Source of the DNA: Seminavis robusta
Lineage: Eukaryota > Bacillariophyta > Bacillariophyceae > Naviculales > Naviculaceae
Assembly (NCBI GenBank): GCA_903772945.1
Contig: CAICTM010000401.1
Coordinates: 1 to 64,000 of the forward strand
Reading direction: 5' to 3'
Length of the DNA stretch: 64,000 bases
In this document: piece by piece, positions 35,612 through 46,378 of the stretch
Numbering within the stretch: the first letter of the stretch is position 1
Layout of the letters: every line of letters starts with the position of its first letter
Program-made: the position numbers and the translations under genes
The notes under the pieces: model-generated
The model's input: the letters and a program-made list of their open reading frames with translations, nothing else
What the model was told of the DNA's origin: nothing
Database searches by the model: none

Positions 35612-36060
35612 TCGCACAGATGAAACACCAGGGCCCACTCCAGGCCCTATTCCAGTTCCTAAAGGTACTCTGGGACCATCCACAGGCCCAGCTCCTGGCA
35701 CAACACATTTGCCATGTTCTGCAGGGTACTGTCCAGGCCTAACCCATGGTCCACTCCTAAGGAACACCAGGAACCACTCCAGGCCCCACTTCTGATCCAA
35801 GCTGGGATAATCTCAGGAACCCCTCCCTCACTCCTGAATCAACTCCAGGACCACCAACTCCTGACCTCACTCCTGAACCAACGCCTTGATTGAACCTACT
35901 CCAGGTCCCGCACCACTAACTATAGGATCAATGCCTAGCTAGACCATCTTTTCCAAATATCATTCGTGGTCCCACACCTGAACCAATACCAGGAACCGCA
36001 CCAGACCCCAATCCTGAACCAGCACTACCAGTAGGGGCAAACACCTGGCAATGCCTTGAT
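35612..36060 (+). pseudogene. Decayed proline-rich stalk relic
   Basis: Three frames carry GP-rich peptides broken by stops: TPGPTPGPIPVPKGTLGPSTG (about 35621-35685), GTPGTTPGPTSDPSW then STPGPPTPDLTPEPTP (about 35761-35888), and GPTPEPIPGTAPDPNPEPA (about 35969-36026). The repeated codons act cca gga and act cct gaa match the style of the stalk genes, but the PG-rich composition differs from the stalk just upstream. It could be the remains of a third stalk gene or former 3' exons of the preceding one. Confidence 0.6.
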
Positions 36061-36215
36061 CTGTCCACCTGATAAGGTGTATTGGACTGGTGCTTCTTCA
36101 TTACCCATACTTGTGTTGTCTCCATGGCAGAAACTGGCAATGGCGCCCGCGGCTGTCCCATGCGACGCCGTATGACTAAATAAACATGATACCTCTTTGG
36201 CTTTAGCTAGGAAAA

Positions 36216-39200
36216 TTACCTGGCCTGGTCGGCAGCATCTACCCGACGGCTGCTCTCGCCTAATGCGACGTCGCTGTGGTCGGCCAGGAATTTGATTGTT
36301 TTCAAGAGCTTTTTGCTCGTGTATCTGGTTTCCACAGTCTCAACAATACGGTCGCAATACTTCTTGGTCACTTCCCTTTGATAGACCTGCATTCGAATGT
36401 CCCGGTTAACTTTATCAACGCGTGATTGATAATCACTGATCCCATCGATCCACTGTTGATTGAGTTTGGTGAGAGTCCCGCGTCGTTCTTCCTGACCTTG
36501 AACATCCAGCTCCAACCGTGTCACATTGCACACATTCGAGGAACTTTCTGTGATCAATTTAGCATTACTTTCCTTGACGGCTTTGATCTTGGCAACAAGC
36601 TTGTCCGCATTTTCGTTTTCTTTTTCGATTTGCTTCTTCAAGAAATTCACCATCTTGACGCGAGTGTCCATGTTGTCAAACTGGCCCGGTTTGAACTGTC
36701 CCATCTTGGACTTTTTGCCTTCGGCAACCTCTTCCAGCTGCGTCTTTTTGCCTTCGGCAATTGTTACTAGCTTTTCCCGAAGATGAACCACCCGAAGAGC
36801 ACATCGAACCAATCGCTGGATCCTGATGGCGGCCAATCGTTCAGGGCTCAACAAGTCTCTGGATCGTACCAAGAATCCCCTCACAAGCGACTGCATCTTG
36901 GAAGCCTTTTGTGCCTCCAAAGCCGCCTTGCGTCGCTGTTCCTCCTCTTCTTCCTGTCTCTTTTTGCGTTTGGCTTCTTCTTCGGCAGTTTCTTGTGGCT
37001 GCTCCTCCTCCTCTTCTTCCTTCTTTTGCTGGTTGTCACCTCTTCGATTGCGTCGTTTGCGGCGATTTCGTTTTCGCGATTTCCGTTGCTTTTCCACCAA
37101 AGTACCCCGAGCTTGCACCCCACGGACCAATGACTGGATGATTACTGCCGCTGCACTCATCGGCTTGGTTCCGGTACGAGACAGGGCCTGCCTCATCTTG
37201 GGCAGACCAGTGGTACGTCCAGAAGAATCCATTGCTCGTCGATCCTGATACATTCGAAAGAACGCCTGAATCTTGGTGGCTTCCTCTGCTTTGAGTTGTT
37301 CCAATTCCTTGCGACTCTCTTCTATCAATCGGTTGACTTCTGCCAGTTTGCGCTCCAACTCCTCTTCTGATGGATCTTTATTCTTGCCATTGTTGAGACT
37401 TCGTCGCGACCGTCGTTGACGCCTCTTTCGATCTTGATAGCTTTTCTCTTCTTCACTGCTGTCTTCATCGTCCGATGCATACGCGGGGCCTAGCAGGTTG
37501 TTGGCATAGGGTTGTGTCATGAGAGCAGTCTTTTTTTGCTGTGTTTGCTGATTCTGTTGCGAATTGGACCGGTGGCGGCTCTGCTTTTGTTGTTGCTGCT
37601 GATGATGATGATGATCATGGTGTTTCTTGTGTCGTTTGTTGGAAGCTGTGGACAAGACACTGACATCCTCTGCCTCGACAAAATTTTCATCGTCGTCGCT
37701 ATCGTCATACTCTTGTCGTCGTCTCCTTCTTCTCTGGCGATCCCGACGATTGGTTTCCCTGGGCAAATCTGTTTCACACGTTGTAATGGACATGTCGTCT
37801 TCTCGTGTGACCGAGCCTTCGTCGTCATCATCCTCGTCGTCGTCGTCCTCTTCATCGGATTCCTCATCCGACTCTTGGGCCACAGCCATGACTGTGTCGC
37901 TGAGGTCGCTGTGATCATCATCCGACTGTTCATCTTCGTAGTCCGAATCCGCGTCCTCTTCCGAATCGCTGACTTCGGCCACAGCCATGACACTCACGCT
38001 CAAATCGTCGTTTTGCGTTTGGTTCTTTTTATTGCTCTTTTTCGTTTTCTTCTTGTAGGCATACGACGCTCCACTATCATCGTCATCGTCATCTTCTTCA
38101 CTATCCAAATCTCCTCCGACACTGCGACGAGGCGATACGGCCAAGACACTGGCATCTTCTTCGGATTGTTGTCGTTTGGGTGATTTGTACCTCTTCTTTT
38201 TCTTTGTTGCCTTTTTGTTGTGATTGTTGTCGTGTGCGCCAAAATGGAGGACATCGGCACTGAGTGTCCGACTGGGCCGTGCCGTGGCCATGACACTACT
38301 ATTGGCGAGCAACAAATCATTATCGTCTTCGTCCTCATCTTCATTACTGGTGATGGATCCCAACTCGAGCCCATCATATTCATCCTCCTCGTCATCTTCA
38401 TCGGTGAGTTTGGAGAGATAGGAAACACTGGTGGATCGAAAACTCTGTTGAGAGGGAAGCGAGGACCGTTCCGAACTGAGCAAGGAATCTGCCTTGTCAT
38501 CATCGTCGTCGTCGTCATCCTCAAAGACTTCATCGTCTTCCATGACGACCGGAATGACAACATTTTGACTGACGCCGGCAACGCCCAACCCCGACGATTG
38601 ATTTCCCGATTCCTTATTGATAGTATTTTTGGAAGCTGTTGTGGTTGGTAGCTCCAATTCGTGAAAGGGCATGCTCTGATCCGGCATGGATGCGTCAATC
38701 ATGCTCTGATCTTCTTTCATGGATGGATCCTTCACGGATGGATCCTTTGTCGATTTCATGCCTCGTTTGCCCCGGTTGGCCTTATTATTATTGGTGGTGG
38801 TGGTTTTGGAATTTGTCTTGCTGATTCGTTTATTGTTGTTGGGTGGTGCTGCTGCCTTAGTATTGTTATTGCGTGGTTTGTCGTCAGCAGCATCTTTGCT
38901 ATTCGTTTTCTCGACTGCCTTCTTCGGTTTGCCCACTACTTTTTTGGTTCGTTTTACGGCAGATTGTGTTCGTTGCCGGACCAAAATTCCTCGGACTATT
39001 GCTTGTACCTTGACCGCCGCTTGTGCTTTGTCTTTGCCTTGTTTGGCCTCTTCAATTTGTCGATCGATTTCGGCAATTTCCGCTTCGAGCTGTTCCTTGG
39101 CTTTGGCCTCTTGTTGTTGTTGTTTCTTAGTGGTGGTGTCTTTGGCCGACGACGGTCCACTACTGGTCTGTCGGACTCGTTTGGCCCGTTTCTTCTTGGC

Positions 39201-39827
39201 AGCAGCGGCAGTAGTAGCAGTAGTAGTAGTCGTCGTCTTTTTGTTTGTCTTGGGGCTTGTCATCTTTTTATGGTTGTTGTGGAGTCGTCTAGTACGGACG
39301 AGAAATCCTCGCGCCACAGCTTGAATCTTGACGGCTTCGGCTCCTTGCAAGAGTCCCATTTCTTCCTTGCCACGAGCAATCATGGCTTCAATTTCTTGCA
39401 GTCGTTGTCGCATCCCCGCTGCAGTGTTCATGTCCAGAGAAGGAGCTTCTTTCGTTTCTTTTTTGGGAGGTGTGGGAGACAGTGGAGCTGATTTACTAGT
39501 GTTTTTGGAAGTCAATTGTCGCTGCGAAGGCTGCTTCTTGGGAGGCAGCGCCTTTTGCTTGGGAGCTTCAATGTCCATATCGTCAATGGACAAATTGCGC
39601 TTGCTGCCGCTGCGTGTCCTGATCTTCTTCTTGCTCTTGGGTGTCGAACTGGACGGGAGGTCCGTCAAGGGTGCTGACGCTGTCGCAGCAGTAGTTGTAG
39701 TGGCAGCATTGTCATCTTTGGAGGTTGCCGTCGTGTCCTTCTTGTCTTTGGTATTCGACACCAAACCCCGTAGACTCTTGAACTTTCGGCCCAGTAAAGA
39801 GGCACGCTTGTTCGACTTGTCGTTCAT
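36216..39827 (-). CDS. IQ-motif, coiled-coil, low-complexity acidic protein
   Basis: A single 1,203-codon frame without introns. Six IQ motifs, which bind calmodulin-like EF-hand proteins: VKIQAVARGFLVRTRR (about 166), VKVQAIVRGILVRQR (about 272), TKIQAFFRMYQDRR (about 867), IIQSLVRGVQARG, KMQSLVRGFLVRSR and IRIQRLVRCALRV (the last two about 1005-1050). Each of the first three follows or precedes a short acidic coiled coil (IEAMIARGKEE, IAEIDRQIEEAKQ, LAEVNRLIEESRKELEQL). The centre (about 420-780) is acidic, with long D/E/S runs and repeated short SVMAVA-type motifs. The last 150 residues are a coiled coil (KKQIEKENENADKLVAKIKAVKE). There is no motor or enzyme domain, so a scaffold or calmodulin-regulated role is plausible. 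The first ATG (MNDKSNKRASLL) is used. Confidence 0.88.
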   Translation of the reverse strand: MNDKSNKRASLLGRKFKSLRGLVSNTKDKKDTTATSKDDNAATTTTAATASAPLTDLPSSSTPKSKKKIRTRSGSKRNLSIDDMDIEAPKQKALPPKKQPSQRQLTSKNTSKSAPLSPTPPKKETKEAPSLDMNTAAGMRQRLQEIEAMIARGKEEMGLLQGAEAVKIQAVARGFLVRTRRLHNNHKKMTSPKTNKKTTTTTTATTAAAAKKKRAKRVRQTSSGPSSAKDTTTKKQQQQEAKAKEQLEAEIAEIDRQIEEAKQGKDKAQAAVKVQAIVRGILVRQRTQSAVKRTKKVVGKPKKAVEKTNSKDAADDKPRNNNTKAAAPPNNNKRISKTNSKTTTTNNNKANRGKRGMKSTKDPSVKDPSMKEDQSMIDASMPDQSMPFHELELPTTTASKNTINKESGNQSSGLGVAGVSQNVVIPVVMEDDEVFEDDDDDDDDKADSLLSSERSSLPSQQSFRSTSVSYLSKLTDEDDEEDEYDGLELGSITSNEDEDEDDNDLLLANSSVMATARPSRTLSADVLHFGAHDNNHNKKATKKKKRYKSPKRQQSEEDASVLAVSPRRSVGGDLDSEEDDDDDDSGASYAYKKKTKKSNKKNQTQNDDLSVSVMAVAEVSDSEEDADSDYEDEQSDDDHSDLSDTVMAVAQESDEESDEEDDDDEDDDDEGSVTREDDMSITTCETDLPRETNRRDRQRRRRRRQEYDDSDDDENFVEAEDVSVLSTASNKRHKKHHDHHHHQQQQQKQSRHRSNSQQNQQTQQKKTALMTQPYANNLLGPAYASDDEDSSEEEKSYQDRKRRQRRSRRSLNNGKNKDPSEEELERKLAEVNRLIEESRKELEQLKAEEATKIQAFFRMYQDRRAMDSSGRTTGLPKMRQALSRTGTKPMSAAAVIIQSLVRGVQARGTLVEKQRKSRKRNRRKRRNRRGDNQQKKEEEEEEQPQETAEEEAKRKKRQEEEEEQRRKAALEAQKASKMQSLVRGFLVRSRDLLSPERLAAIRIQRLVRCALRVVHLREKLVTIAEGKKTQLEEVAEGKKSKMGQFKPGQFDNMDTRVKMVNFLKKQIEKENENADKLVAKIKAVKESNAKLITESSSNVCNVTRLELDVQGQEERRGTLTKLNQQWIDGISDYQSRVDKVNRDIRMQVYQREVTKKYCDRIVETVETRYTSKKLLKTIKFLADHSDVALGESSRRVDAADQAR

Positions 39828-40514
39828 CGTGATGGTCTTGGTCGATGTGGATCAATCGAATGAATGAACACACTGCTTCAAAGGGAGAGCTCGCTTGATC
39901 TATCGAGCCAAGAAAGGAAAAGTGATGCCACGATCGACTTGCCGTGTGTGTCGCACAACCAGCTCCTCGCCAATGCAAGTCTGCTATTGGAGTAGTCGAT
40001 CTTGACGACGCTCTTTTTACGACAACTCTTTGCACAATCGGAACAACAATAAGATTACAACACAGCAACACAACACAAGAAGTCAAGCGTTGGTTTCTCA
40101 AGGATTTGAGACGGCATCCATTCTGCTGCTTGCTCTCCTGAAAGTCTCTTTGGAAGCAAGTTGAAGTTGAGAAGGCAAAGCGTTAACAGTCAATCACGGG
40201 AAGACATGAAGTTATGCCATAAACGTCCATACAGACGTGACTGCTCGTGACATTAAATCATTGTTTAGTTGATACAATTATTGAACACTTGAACCGTTAA
40301 GCGTATAACCCAGCTGAGATGTAATACTTTAAGAAGCCAGAATTCTGTCACTTGGGTCCTATCGAGGTTACGGTTGCAAACCGACCACCTCCGTGCATCA
40401 ACTCGAACCGGTACCGTTACTGTAAGCATCGATCAATATTATTTGTCATGTACGGTAGGTTTGCCCCGTGGCAACAACAATGACATTGCACGGTGCCATT
40501 TTAGCAGCGGTTGC
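39828..40514. promoter_or_regulatory. Intergenic upstream of the IQ-protein gene
   Basis: About 690 bp with no supported gene between the IQ-protein start and the MYND-protein stop. It must contain the promoter of the former and the 3' UTR of the latter. A minus-strand ORF at 39712-40101 overlaps the IQ start in another frame and is not supported. Confidence 0.35.
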
Positions 40515-42046
40515 CTATTCCAATTTGAAATTTGTGGCACAATCGCTCTTGTGGTATCTTGCTCGAAAAGTAGCTAATGCATTCTTGATGAGGGAGCGCC
40601 TCGTGCGATTCCATCTTGGTCCTTGGAACCGGCGACCGTCGTTGCATTGGGTCTGATATAAGAAAAGGAACCGCTCTGACGACATGGGAACGACTTCCAC
40701 ATTGACTTCTAAAGTTTCCTGTGCCCAGCGACGGGTGCTCTCGTATGTAGTCCTATCCATACGCTCCCAGTCCAGTAGAAGGAACCCAGCATGCTCAATC
40801 TTGGCTAAACACTCCGGCATCTTGCTACTTCCTAGCTTCCTCAGGTATTCATCAATGGTACCGATCGCATCATCATCGAACAGCCACCATTCTCCATTTC
40901 GAACGCGATCAAGGTTGTTGTAGAAGTGCTCCATGGATTGCTCCTCAATTTTAGCAACAAGTCTTGCTACCACAACGTAATCATACAAGGATGGAGCACT
41001 CGTACTGTTGTGTTCATCGTCGACTGTTCTGATTGCCTTTTGAAGGGTTTTGTACTTGGTGTTGAGGGATTTACATGCATTCTTGTGACCACCTTCCCAG
41101 GCCCGCTCTTGACAGGATTTTCCACAGTAGCAGGCGACATCGCAGCCGCCGCAAGCAAATATTCCCGTCTGATCCCCAGGGACTTTGCCACACTCCCAAC
41201 AGGACCTCTTCACATCGTAGACTCCAATTCTAAACTCCCTACCGCAATTGGTCGCCGCTTTACAGATAGTCTCAAAAGAAATGAGATGTTTCCCTTCCTC
41301 AGTTTCTTCGAGAATAGAGTATTTGATATCTCTCAGTTCTGGCATTCCCCGCTCATAGATTGGACATTGGCGGAGAAAGGCGCCGTTTCTCCGTTGCAAA
41401 GCTTGCTGTCCATTCGAGGCGCCCACGACCTGCAAGTTGCGTCGACTGCAGTCTTGAGCTTGTCCATTTCGAAATTCGGCCAATCGATTGCTCTAGAAGA
41501 GAGAACAGTGCGGATAGGATTGGTCAAGAATGCCAGGTCGTCATCGGCCTTGTTGTCGGAATCGCTCCCATCGAAATAAGGGTTCCCGCCGGCCTTTGCA
41601 AGGTGCTCGCAGACTGCTTCATTTGACAAGAGAAAGAGAAGGTATTTCGAAAACTGTTGAATGTCATCTTTGCTCAACAGCTCTCTGTAGCCTGGCACAA
41701 ACTCGAACGCCTTTTCGGCAAGACTCTGGCACAGATGATCGTTGGTCTTGTCCTCGAGTTCACTACTAGTGATATTTGGAAGAATGTACGCATTCTTGTA
41801 CTCGCAAACCAGCTGAATCGATAACGAGTGTACTTCTATTTTCTTCTCTCTCATGTTACGAAGTGTCTTGGGAAGGCACTTGGCAACCATATGGCAATCG
41901 ATCTCCTTTGTTTCGTGAATGTCTTCCAAAAGCCGTTTCAGGCCCTCCTCTTCACCTTCGAAGCATCCAAGACCGCCATGGCTTTCATGGCTCTTAGCCT
42001 TCAGATTCTTCCGCTGTTTTCCTTTGGATTTCTTCTTGCTTCCCAT
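40515..42046 (-). CDS. MYND zinc-finger protein (frame break near 41350-41395)
   Basis: It starts at MGSKKKSKGKQRKN (42046), a basic N-terminus, and reads well to about LCNGETAPFSA (near 41375), where the frame ends at 41333. The adjacent frame reads from CPIYERGMPELRDIKYSIL to the stop at 40515. One indel therefore separates two well-formed halves: a sequencing error, or a real lesion. The second half has a complete MYND-type zinc finger, CWECGKVPG...CGGCDVACYCGKSCQ...HKNAC, a protein-interaction module. The rest is not recognised; the N-terminal half is helical with many charged residues. Total about 500 residues. No GT-AG intron fits the break. Confidence 0.75.
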
Positions 42047-42389
42047 TGTGTTTGGATCAACTATCTGAACTAAACTATCGTACGTAAATTGAAATGAACG
42101 ACAATCGAGTTGTGAAGTTGCTGTGCGAGAGGGAGTTTGGAAAACGGCTGAAAATGTGAGATGGTCTCCAAACGCGCAGGCCCGGCTAAAAATCAGCTTT
42201 GCAGGTTCATTTTGTTCCGATCTCTGTTCGCACCATCGCGCGGTGCCGCCAAGGTCCACAACCACCGAAAATGAAAAAAATCTTTCAAACGAGCTTGACG
42301 CCTCTGCATTTCCCTCACTTGTCTCACATTTTCTTTGACGGACAGGACAACCATTGGTCTAGTTTTTAAAGAAAATTTTTACTAGAACC
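42047..42389. promoter_or_regulatory. Divergent promoter region, MYND (-) / nucleolin-like (+)
   Basis: 343 bp between two start codons transcribed away from each other. ccattgg at 42352-42358 is a CCAAT box in reverse orientation about 35 bp before the + ATG. Shared regulation is possible but only inferred. Confidence 0.4.
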
Positions 42390-43988
42390 ATGGGAAAGTC
42401 CAAATCCTCCAAAGCAACGCCCTCCAAAGCAACACCCTCCAAAGATGACCCCGCCAAGGTGAAGCAAATGAAAAAGGCAGCCGAAGGTGCCGCTAAGAAA
42501 GCCAAGGATGCCAAGGAAGTGGCTGCCAAGTTGGCAGCCGAAGCAGAGAAGTTGAACAAGGCGTTGGAAGAGTACGTGGCCAGCCAGAACAAGAACAAGA
42601 AGGACAAGAAGAAGCCTGCCAAAAAAGTGGAGAGTGATGACAGTTCCGCCTCCTCGTCCTCTTCTTCCTCCTCCTCAGAAGGTGCCAAGAAGACGGCTGA
42701 AAAGACACCCACTCCAGTGAGTAGCAGCAGCAATAGTTCTTCGGATTCTTCCTCGGATGAGGAGGAAAAGCCCAAGAAAAAGGAAGAACCAGCCAAGGCA
42801 AAGAAGACTGCCAAGAAAGAAGAACCAAAAAAGGAGGATTCTGACTCGGATAGCAGCAGTGATAGTGATAGCGACGAAGAAGATGCCAAGAAGCCAGAAA
42901 AGATGGATGTTGACAAGAAGCCAGACGCTAAAAAGAAGTCCAAGGATGAAAGTGATGATGACAGCAGCGGCAGTGATGACAGCGACAGTGAAGAGGAAGA
43001 AAAACCCACCAAAGCAAAGGGAGAAAAGAAGACTGATGCAAAGAAAAAAGCAAAGGACGGCTCGGATTCGGATTCGGACTCTTCCTCTGGTAGTTCTTCC
43101 GATTCCGATGGTTCGGACGATGACGAGGATGATAAAAAGGAAGAAAAGAAAAAAACTGAAAAGCGCAAAAACGAAGATTCCACGGAAGACGAACCACCCA
43201 AGAAGAAAATGGCAGCTGCAGAAGACACCGACGGCAATACCAAAATCTATGTTCGGGGATTGCCTTGGAGGGCATCTGAAGATGAAGTGTGGGAATTCTT
43301 CAAGGGTTGTGGAGATGGGCCCAAAACTGTGGAATTGCCTCTCGATGCATCAGGAAGGTCGTCTGGAACTGCCGTTATCGATTTTGGTACAACGGCAGGA
43401 GCGGATGCTGCCATTGCACTCGATGGAGAAGACTTTCAGGGTCGTTGGTTATCGATCAAATACTCTAGTCCCAAACCCATTCTGAGTCCCCGGGCTCCTA
43501 CCGTCAAGGAAGAAGGCTGTATGACGGTCTTTGTGGGAAATCTTTCCTGGGACGTGGATGAGGATGCTCTGCGACAAGCATTTGCCGACTGTGGAGAGAT
43601 TACCAATATTCGATTTGCCACCGATCGCGAATCGGGCGAATTCAAGGGTTTTGGACACATCGAATTTGCCGAATCTGATTCTACTGACAAGGCCGTGGCC
43701 ATGGCGGGAACCGACATTTTGGGTCGTGCCGTGCGAGTGGACTTTGCCAATCAAAGAAAACCACGCGAAAGCTTTGGCGGCGGCGGTGGTTTTGGTGGTG
43801 GCGGCAGAGGTCGTGGCGGCGGTCGAGGTGGAGGCTTCGGCGGCGGAGGAGGATACGGTCGAGGAGGAGGACGCGGCGGTGGTCGCGGAGGAGGACGAGG
43901 GGGCCGTGGTGGTGGCGGTAACTCGTTTTCCAAGTCCAGAAACAGTGGTGCTATTGCTAGCTTTGCCGGAAAAAAGATCACATTTTAA
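42390..43988 (+). CDS. Nucleolin/Nsr1-like RNA-binding protein
   Basis: An intronless 532-codon gene with the classical nucleolin plan. Residues 1-280 alternate Lys-rich blocks with Ser/Asp/Glu tracts of casein-kinase type (SDSDSSSDSDSDEED). RRM1 begins at KIYVRGLPW (about 286) and RRM2 at TVFVGNLSW (about 379); RNP1 of the second is FKGFGHIEF. The C-terminus is a Gly/Arg-rich RGG domain (about 450-515) ending SFAGKKITF. Such proteins act in the nucleolus in pre-rRNA transcription, processing and ribosome assembly. RRM1 has a less canonical RNP1 (SGTAVIDF). The Gly codons are highly repetitive (ggcggt/ggagga), so length variation among alleles is likely. Confidence 0.93.
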   Translation: MGKSKSSKATPSKATPSKDDPAKVKQMKKAAEGAAKKAKDAKEVAAKLAAEAEKLNKALEEYVASQNKNKKDKKKPAKKVESDDSSASSSSSSSSSEGAKKTAEKTPTPVSSSSNSSSDSSSDEEEKPKKKEEPAKAKKTAKKEEPKKEDSDSDSSSDSDSDEEDAKKPEKMDVDKKPDAKKKSKDESDDDSSGSDDSDSEEEEKPTKAKGEKKTDAKKKAKDGSDSDSDSSSGSSSDSDGSDDDEDDKKEEKKKTEKRKNEDSTEDEPPKKKMAAAEDTDGNTKIYVRGLPWRASEDEVWEFFKGCGDGPKTVELPLDASGRSSGTAVIDFGTTAGADAAIALDGEDFQGRWLSIKYSSPKPILSPRAPTVKEEGCMTVFVGNLSWDVDEDALRQAFADCGEITNIRFATDRESGEFKGFGHIEFAESDSTDKAVAMAGTDILGRAVRVDFANQRKPRESFGGGGGFGGGGRGRGGGRGGGFGGGGGYGRGGGRGGGRGGGRGGRGGGGNSFSKSRNSGAIASFAGKKITF

Positions 43989-44171
43989 AGCAAGTAGGAA
44001 AGGCTACGACAACTCTGCTGCTACAGTTGTGGGATGAAGAAACGGGTGGCTCGAATGGGGCCGCTACCAAAGTAGCAAAATCTCTAATGTTATATAGAAC
44101 TGTGAATGGCTTTATTTTGCTCTAAGCTTTTCGTTTGGCCCTCTTTCCCGTTGTCAACAGCCTATAATTCG

Positions 44172-46378
44172 TCAAGGGCTACTGTAGGTTCCACTTGTCC
44201 AGCCTTCTGCGTCGGGGCGTGCCCAAGGACCGTCGATGGCTGACGATACAATCCGCAAATGACGCGTCAACCTTCCGCGGGGTGCTTCGTCATCATCTGC
44301 TGGAAATGTGTAAGCTGGGTACATCCGATGAGCGTCTTCCACATTGGGACAAGCAATGCTTTGGCTGGCGTCTGCAAGGTATTCGTAGACGCAAACAGGG
44401 TCTGTGTGAGAGTCGCGGTGACCTCTAACACCAATTGGATCATCCTCCATCATGATATCCAGTCGGCGGCGCAGACGTTCATACACTTGCGATGGCAAGT
44501 TCGTGTCACTTCCATACCGAATAAGGGGGCCAACCAAGCCACCCGAGTCTCCAACGGGCTCCAAAACCTGAATAAAGGCTAGCGGGGGTGGGTGTGGCGG
44601 TGTGGGGAGCTTCCAGTTGTTGCGTGGTTTGAATTCTTGAATTTTGTCAACATCGATCAGGTAAACGTTCCCTTCTGGTGTTTCATGTTGATTGTCAACC
44701 CCAGCAAAAGGGAGATCTGCCTTGGCAGCGAGTTGTTCAATCTTAATTTTTCCAGTCCTGTCATCGATGTCCCCTTCCTGTCGATGAGCAAAGATGAGAA
44801 GTTTGGGAAGCCCCACAACCTCTTCAGTACCTGGCACCACATTTTTCACTTCATTTTTTTCATTGTACTCCAGGCGTACATGTCGCAATCCTCCACCATA
44901 CATTGAGTAGCATTCATTTCGAAGGTATCGCTTATCGACTCTTTTCAAATCCAATCCTGGAACCGCCACAAAAAATCCACGTTCTGCATACTGGGTTGAT
45001 TAAAAGGATGAAGGGAAGAGATGTTAGTGTTGGCAACAACAATAGACAAGAACAAAATGCCTGGCATCACAAAAAAGATCAATACATCGATTACCTTGGC
45101 CAGTCGCGTTTCGTAGTTCCCAGAGCGGCGCTCTGGGTCGGCCATGTTTGTGCCTGTCATGAGGGCCCGCTGAGCAGCAGGGGTAGCCCTGACATTCTTG
45201 CCATCAAAGAAGACCTGACAACAATCAATGTCAAAGTTGAACACTACTTCTGCTGGGCACCTGTGATGAGCCAATATAATCTGTACGTTGCGTTGAGGGT
45301 ATCCGACCACAATGGTCACGGCATACTGACTTCGAACAAGCAATAATTGATGGTGATGGATCCTGTCGTTGTCGTCACCTCTCCCACCAGCAAAGTGCTG
45401 AACAATTTTGTCATAAATGGCTCTTGCCTTCTCTGGATTGGGTGCTACTAGAAAGAGATCAATATCCCCCTTGCTATCAGGGTCCGTGCGTCCCATGAGT
45501 GCGGACAAGACAGAACCACCAGCCACTACCACTCCTTGCTCCTCTAGCAAAGGAAAGTCTTGGAACATGGGTCCTGCATAGTCCACAAACTGTTTCTTGA
45601 ACTCCTTGAGATTGGCAGCCAACTTGTGTGGCGAAGCCTTCCTGGCAGCAAGAGCATCCTTTTGGAAGAGTATTGTGGCATCGGAAGAGGAGCATAGCTG
45701 GTCGTAATTTGGGCTGATCGCAAGCCTTTTTGTTTTTTGATCAAACAGATCCACCAACAACTGATTTGCCTTTTCCACGGCAAATGGATCTTCTTTCTGA
45801 AAGGAATCTCGGATGGCTGCTGCCTGATCTCGCATTGCTTGGTCTTCGTAGGACAAACACCCTGGATCGTAGCCTTCCCCATACAGACGAAGCCTCGACA
45901 CAAGGCCATCTAGCTGATAGTACGATGCTTCTTGAATCAACGCCAATTTCTCTCTCTTAGTGCTGGGTGCCAACACGTTGTGGGTTCTCAAGTAATCCAA
46001 AACAAACCCAAACAACGTGGGAGAGCGATCAATAAAGATGCGATTGTGCGCGTCACGCTGCGATCCTCGCACAATGACAGCAGTGTCTTCCTCCAACAGC
46101 CGCTCAAAAAAGGGCGATCCACTCTGTAGGAGTGTCTCGCGAGTGGTGGCAAATACGCGGCCACCCACATTGAGCTGGACCGTGGGGTCCCGCGTTTTCG
46201 CCGATAGTTCATCTTCCTCCTGCTCCAATCGACGCTTCTTCAGCTCGAGTTCCCGTTCTTTCATCTCCAACTCCTTGTCCTCCAAAGCGAGGCGCTTGGT
46301 CTTGATCTCACGTTCGCGCTTGGCCAAGCCTGCCTCATCTTGGAGGATCTTATCATTCTTATTATTATTGTCAGTCAT
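44172..46378 (-). CDS. BTB/POZ (T1-type) plus nucleotidyltransferase-fold protein
   Basis: Exons 46378-45095 and 44990-44172, phase-0 GT-AG intron of 104 bp; 700 residues. The start MTDNNNKND is preferred over an upstream in-frame ATG because the upstream part is translated repeat (RIESIRIES). Residues 10-60 are a charged coiled coil. At 65-165 there is a BTB domain of the potassium-channel tetramerisation/KCTD type (VQLNVGGRVFATTRETL ... FGFVLDYLRTHNVL). From about 285 GGSVLSALMGR ... SKGDIDLFL carries the GGS and D-x-D elements of a polymerase-beta-type nucleotidyltransferase. The C-terminal ~270 residues (YAERGFFVAVPGLDLKRVDKRY onward) are unrecognised. Substrate unknown; BTB may give oligomerisation or Cullin-3 binding. 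The gene converges on the nucleolin-like gene, 183 bp apart. Confidence 0.85.

Noticed and set aside
37512-39491. Hydrophobic + strand frames (LLLLLLMMMM, VVVVVF) opposite the IQ-motif gene
   Set aside because: They arise from antisense of D/E/K/T-rich codons and are not membrane proteins.
42359-43243. Minus-strand Ser-rich frame of 294 codons opposite the nucleolin-like gene
   Set aside because: It mirrors the Lys/Glu/Asp-rich N-terminus of a gene with two clear RRM domains.
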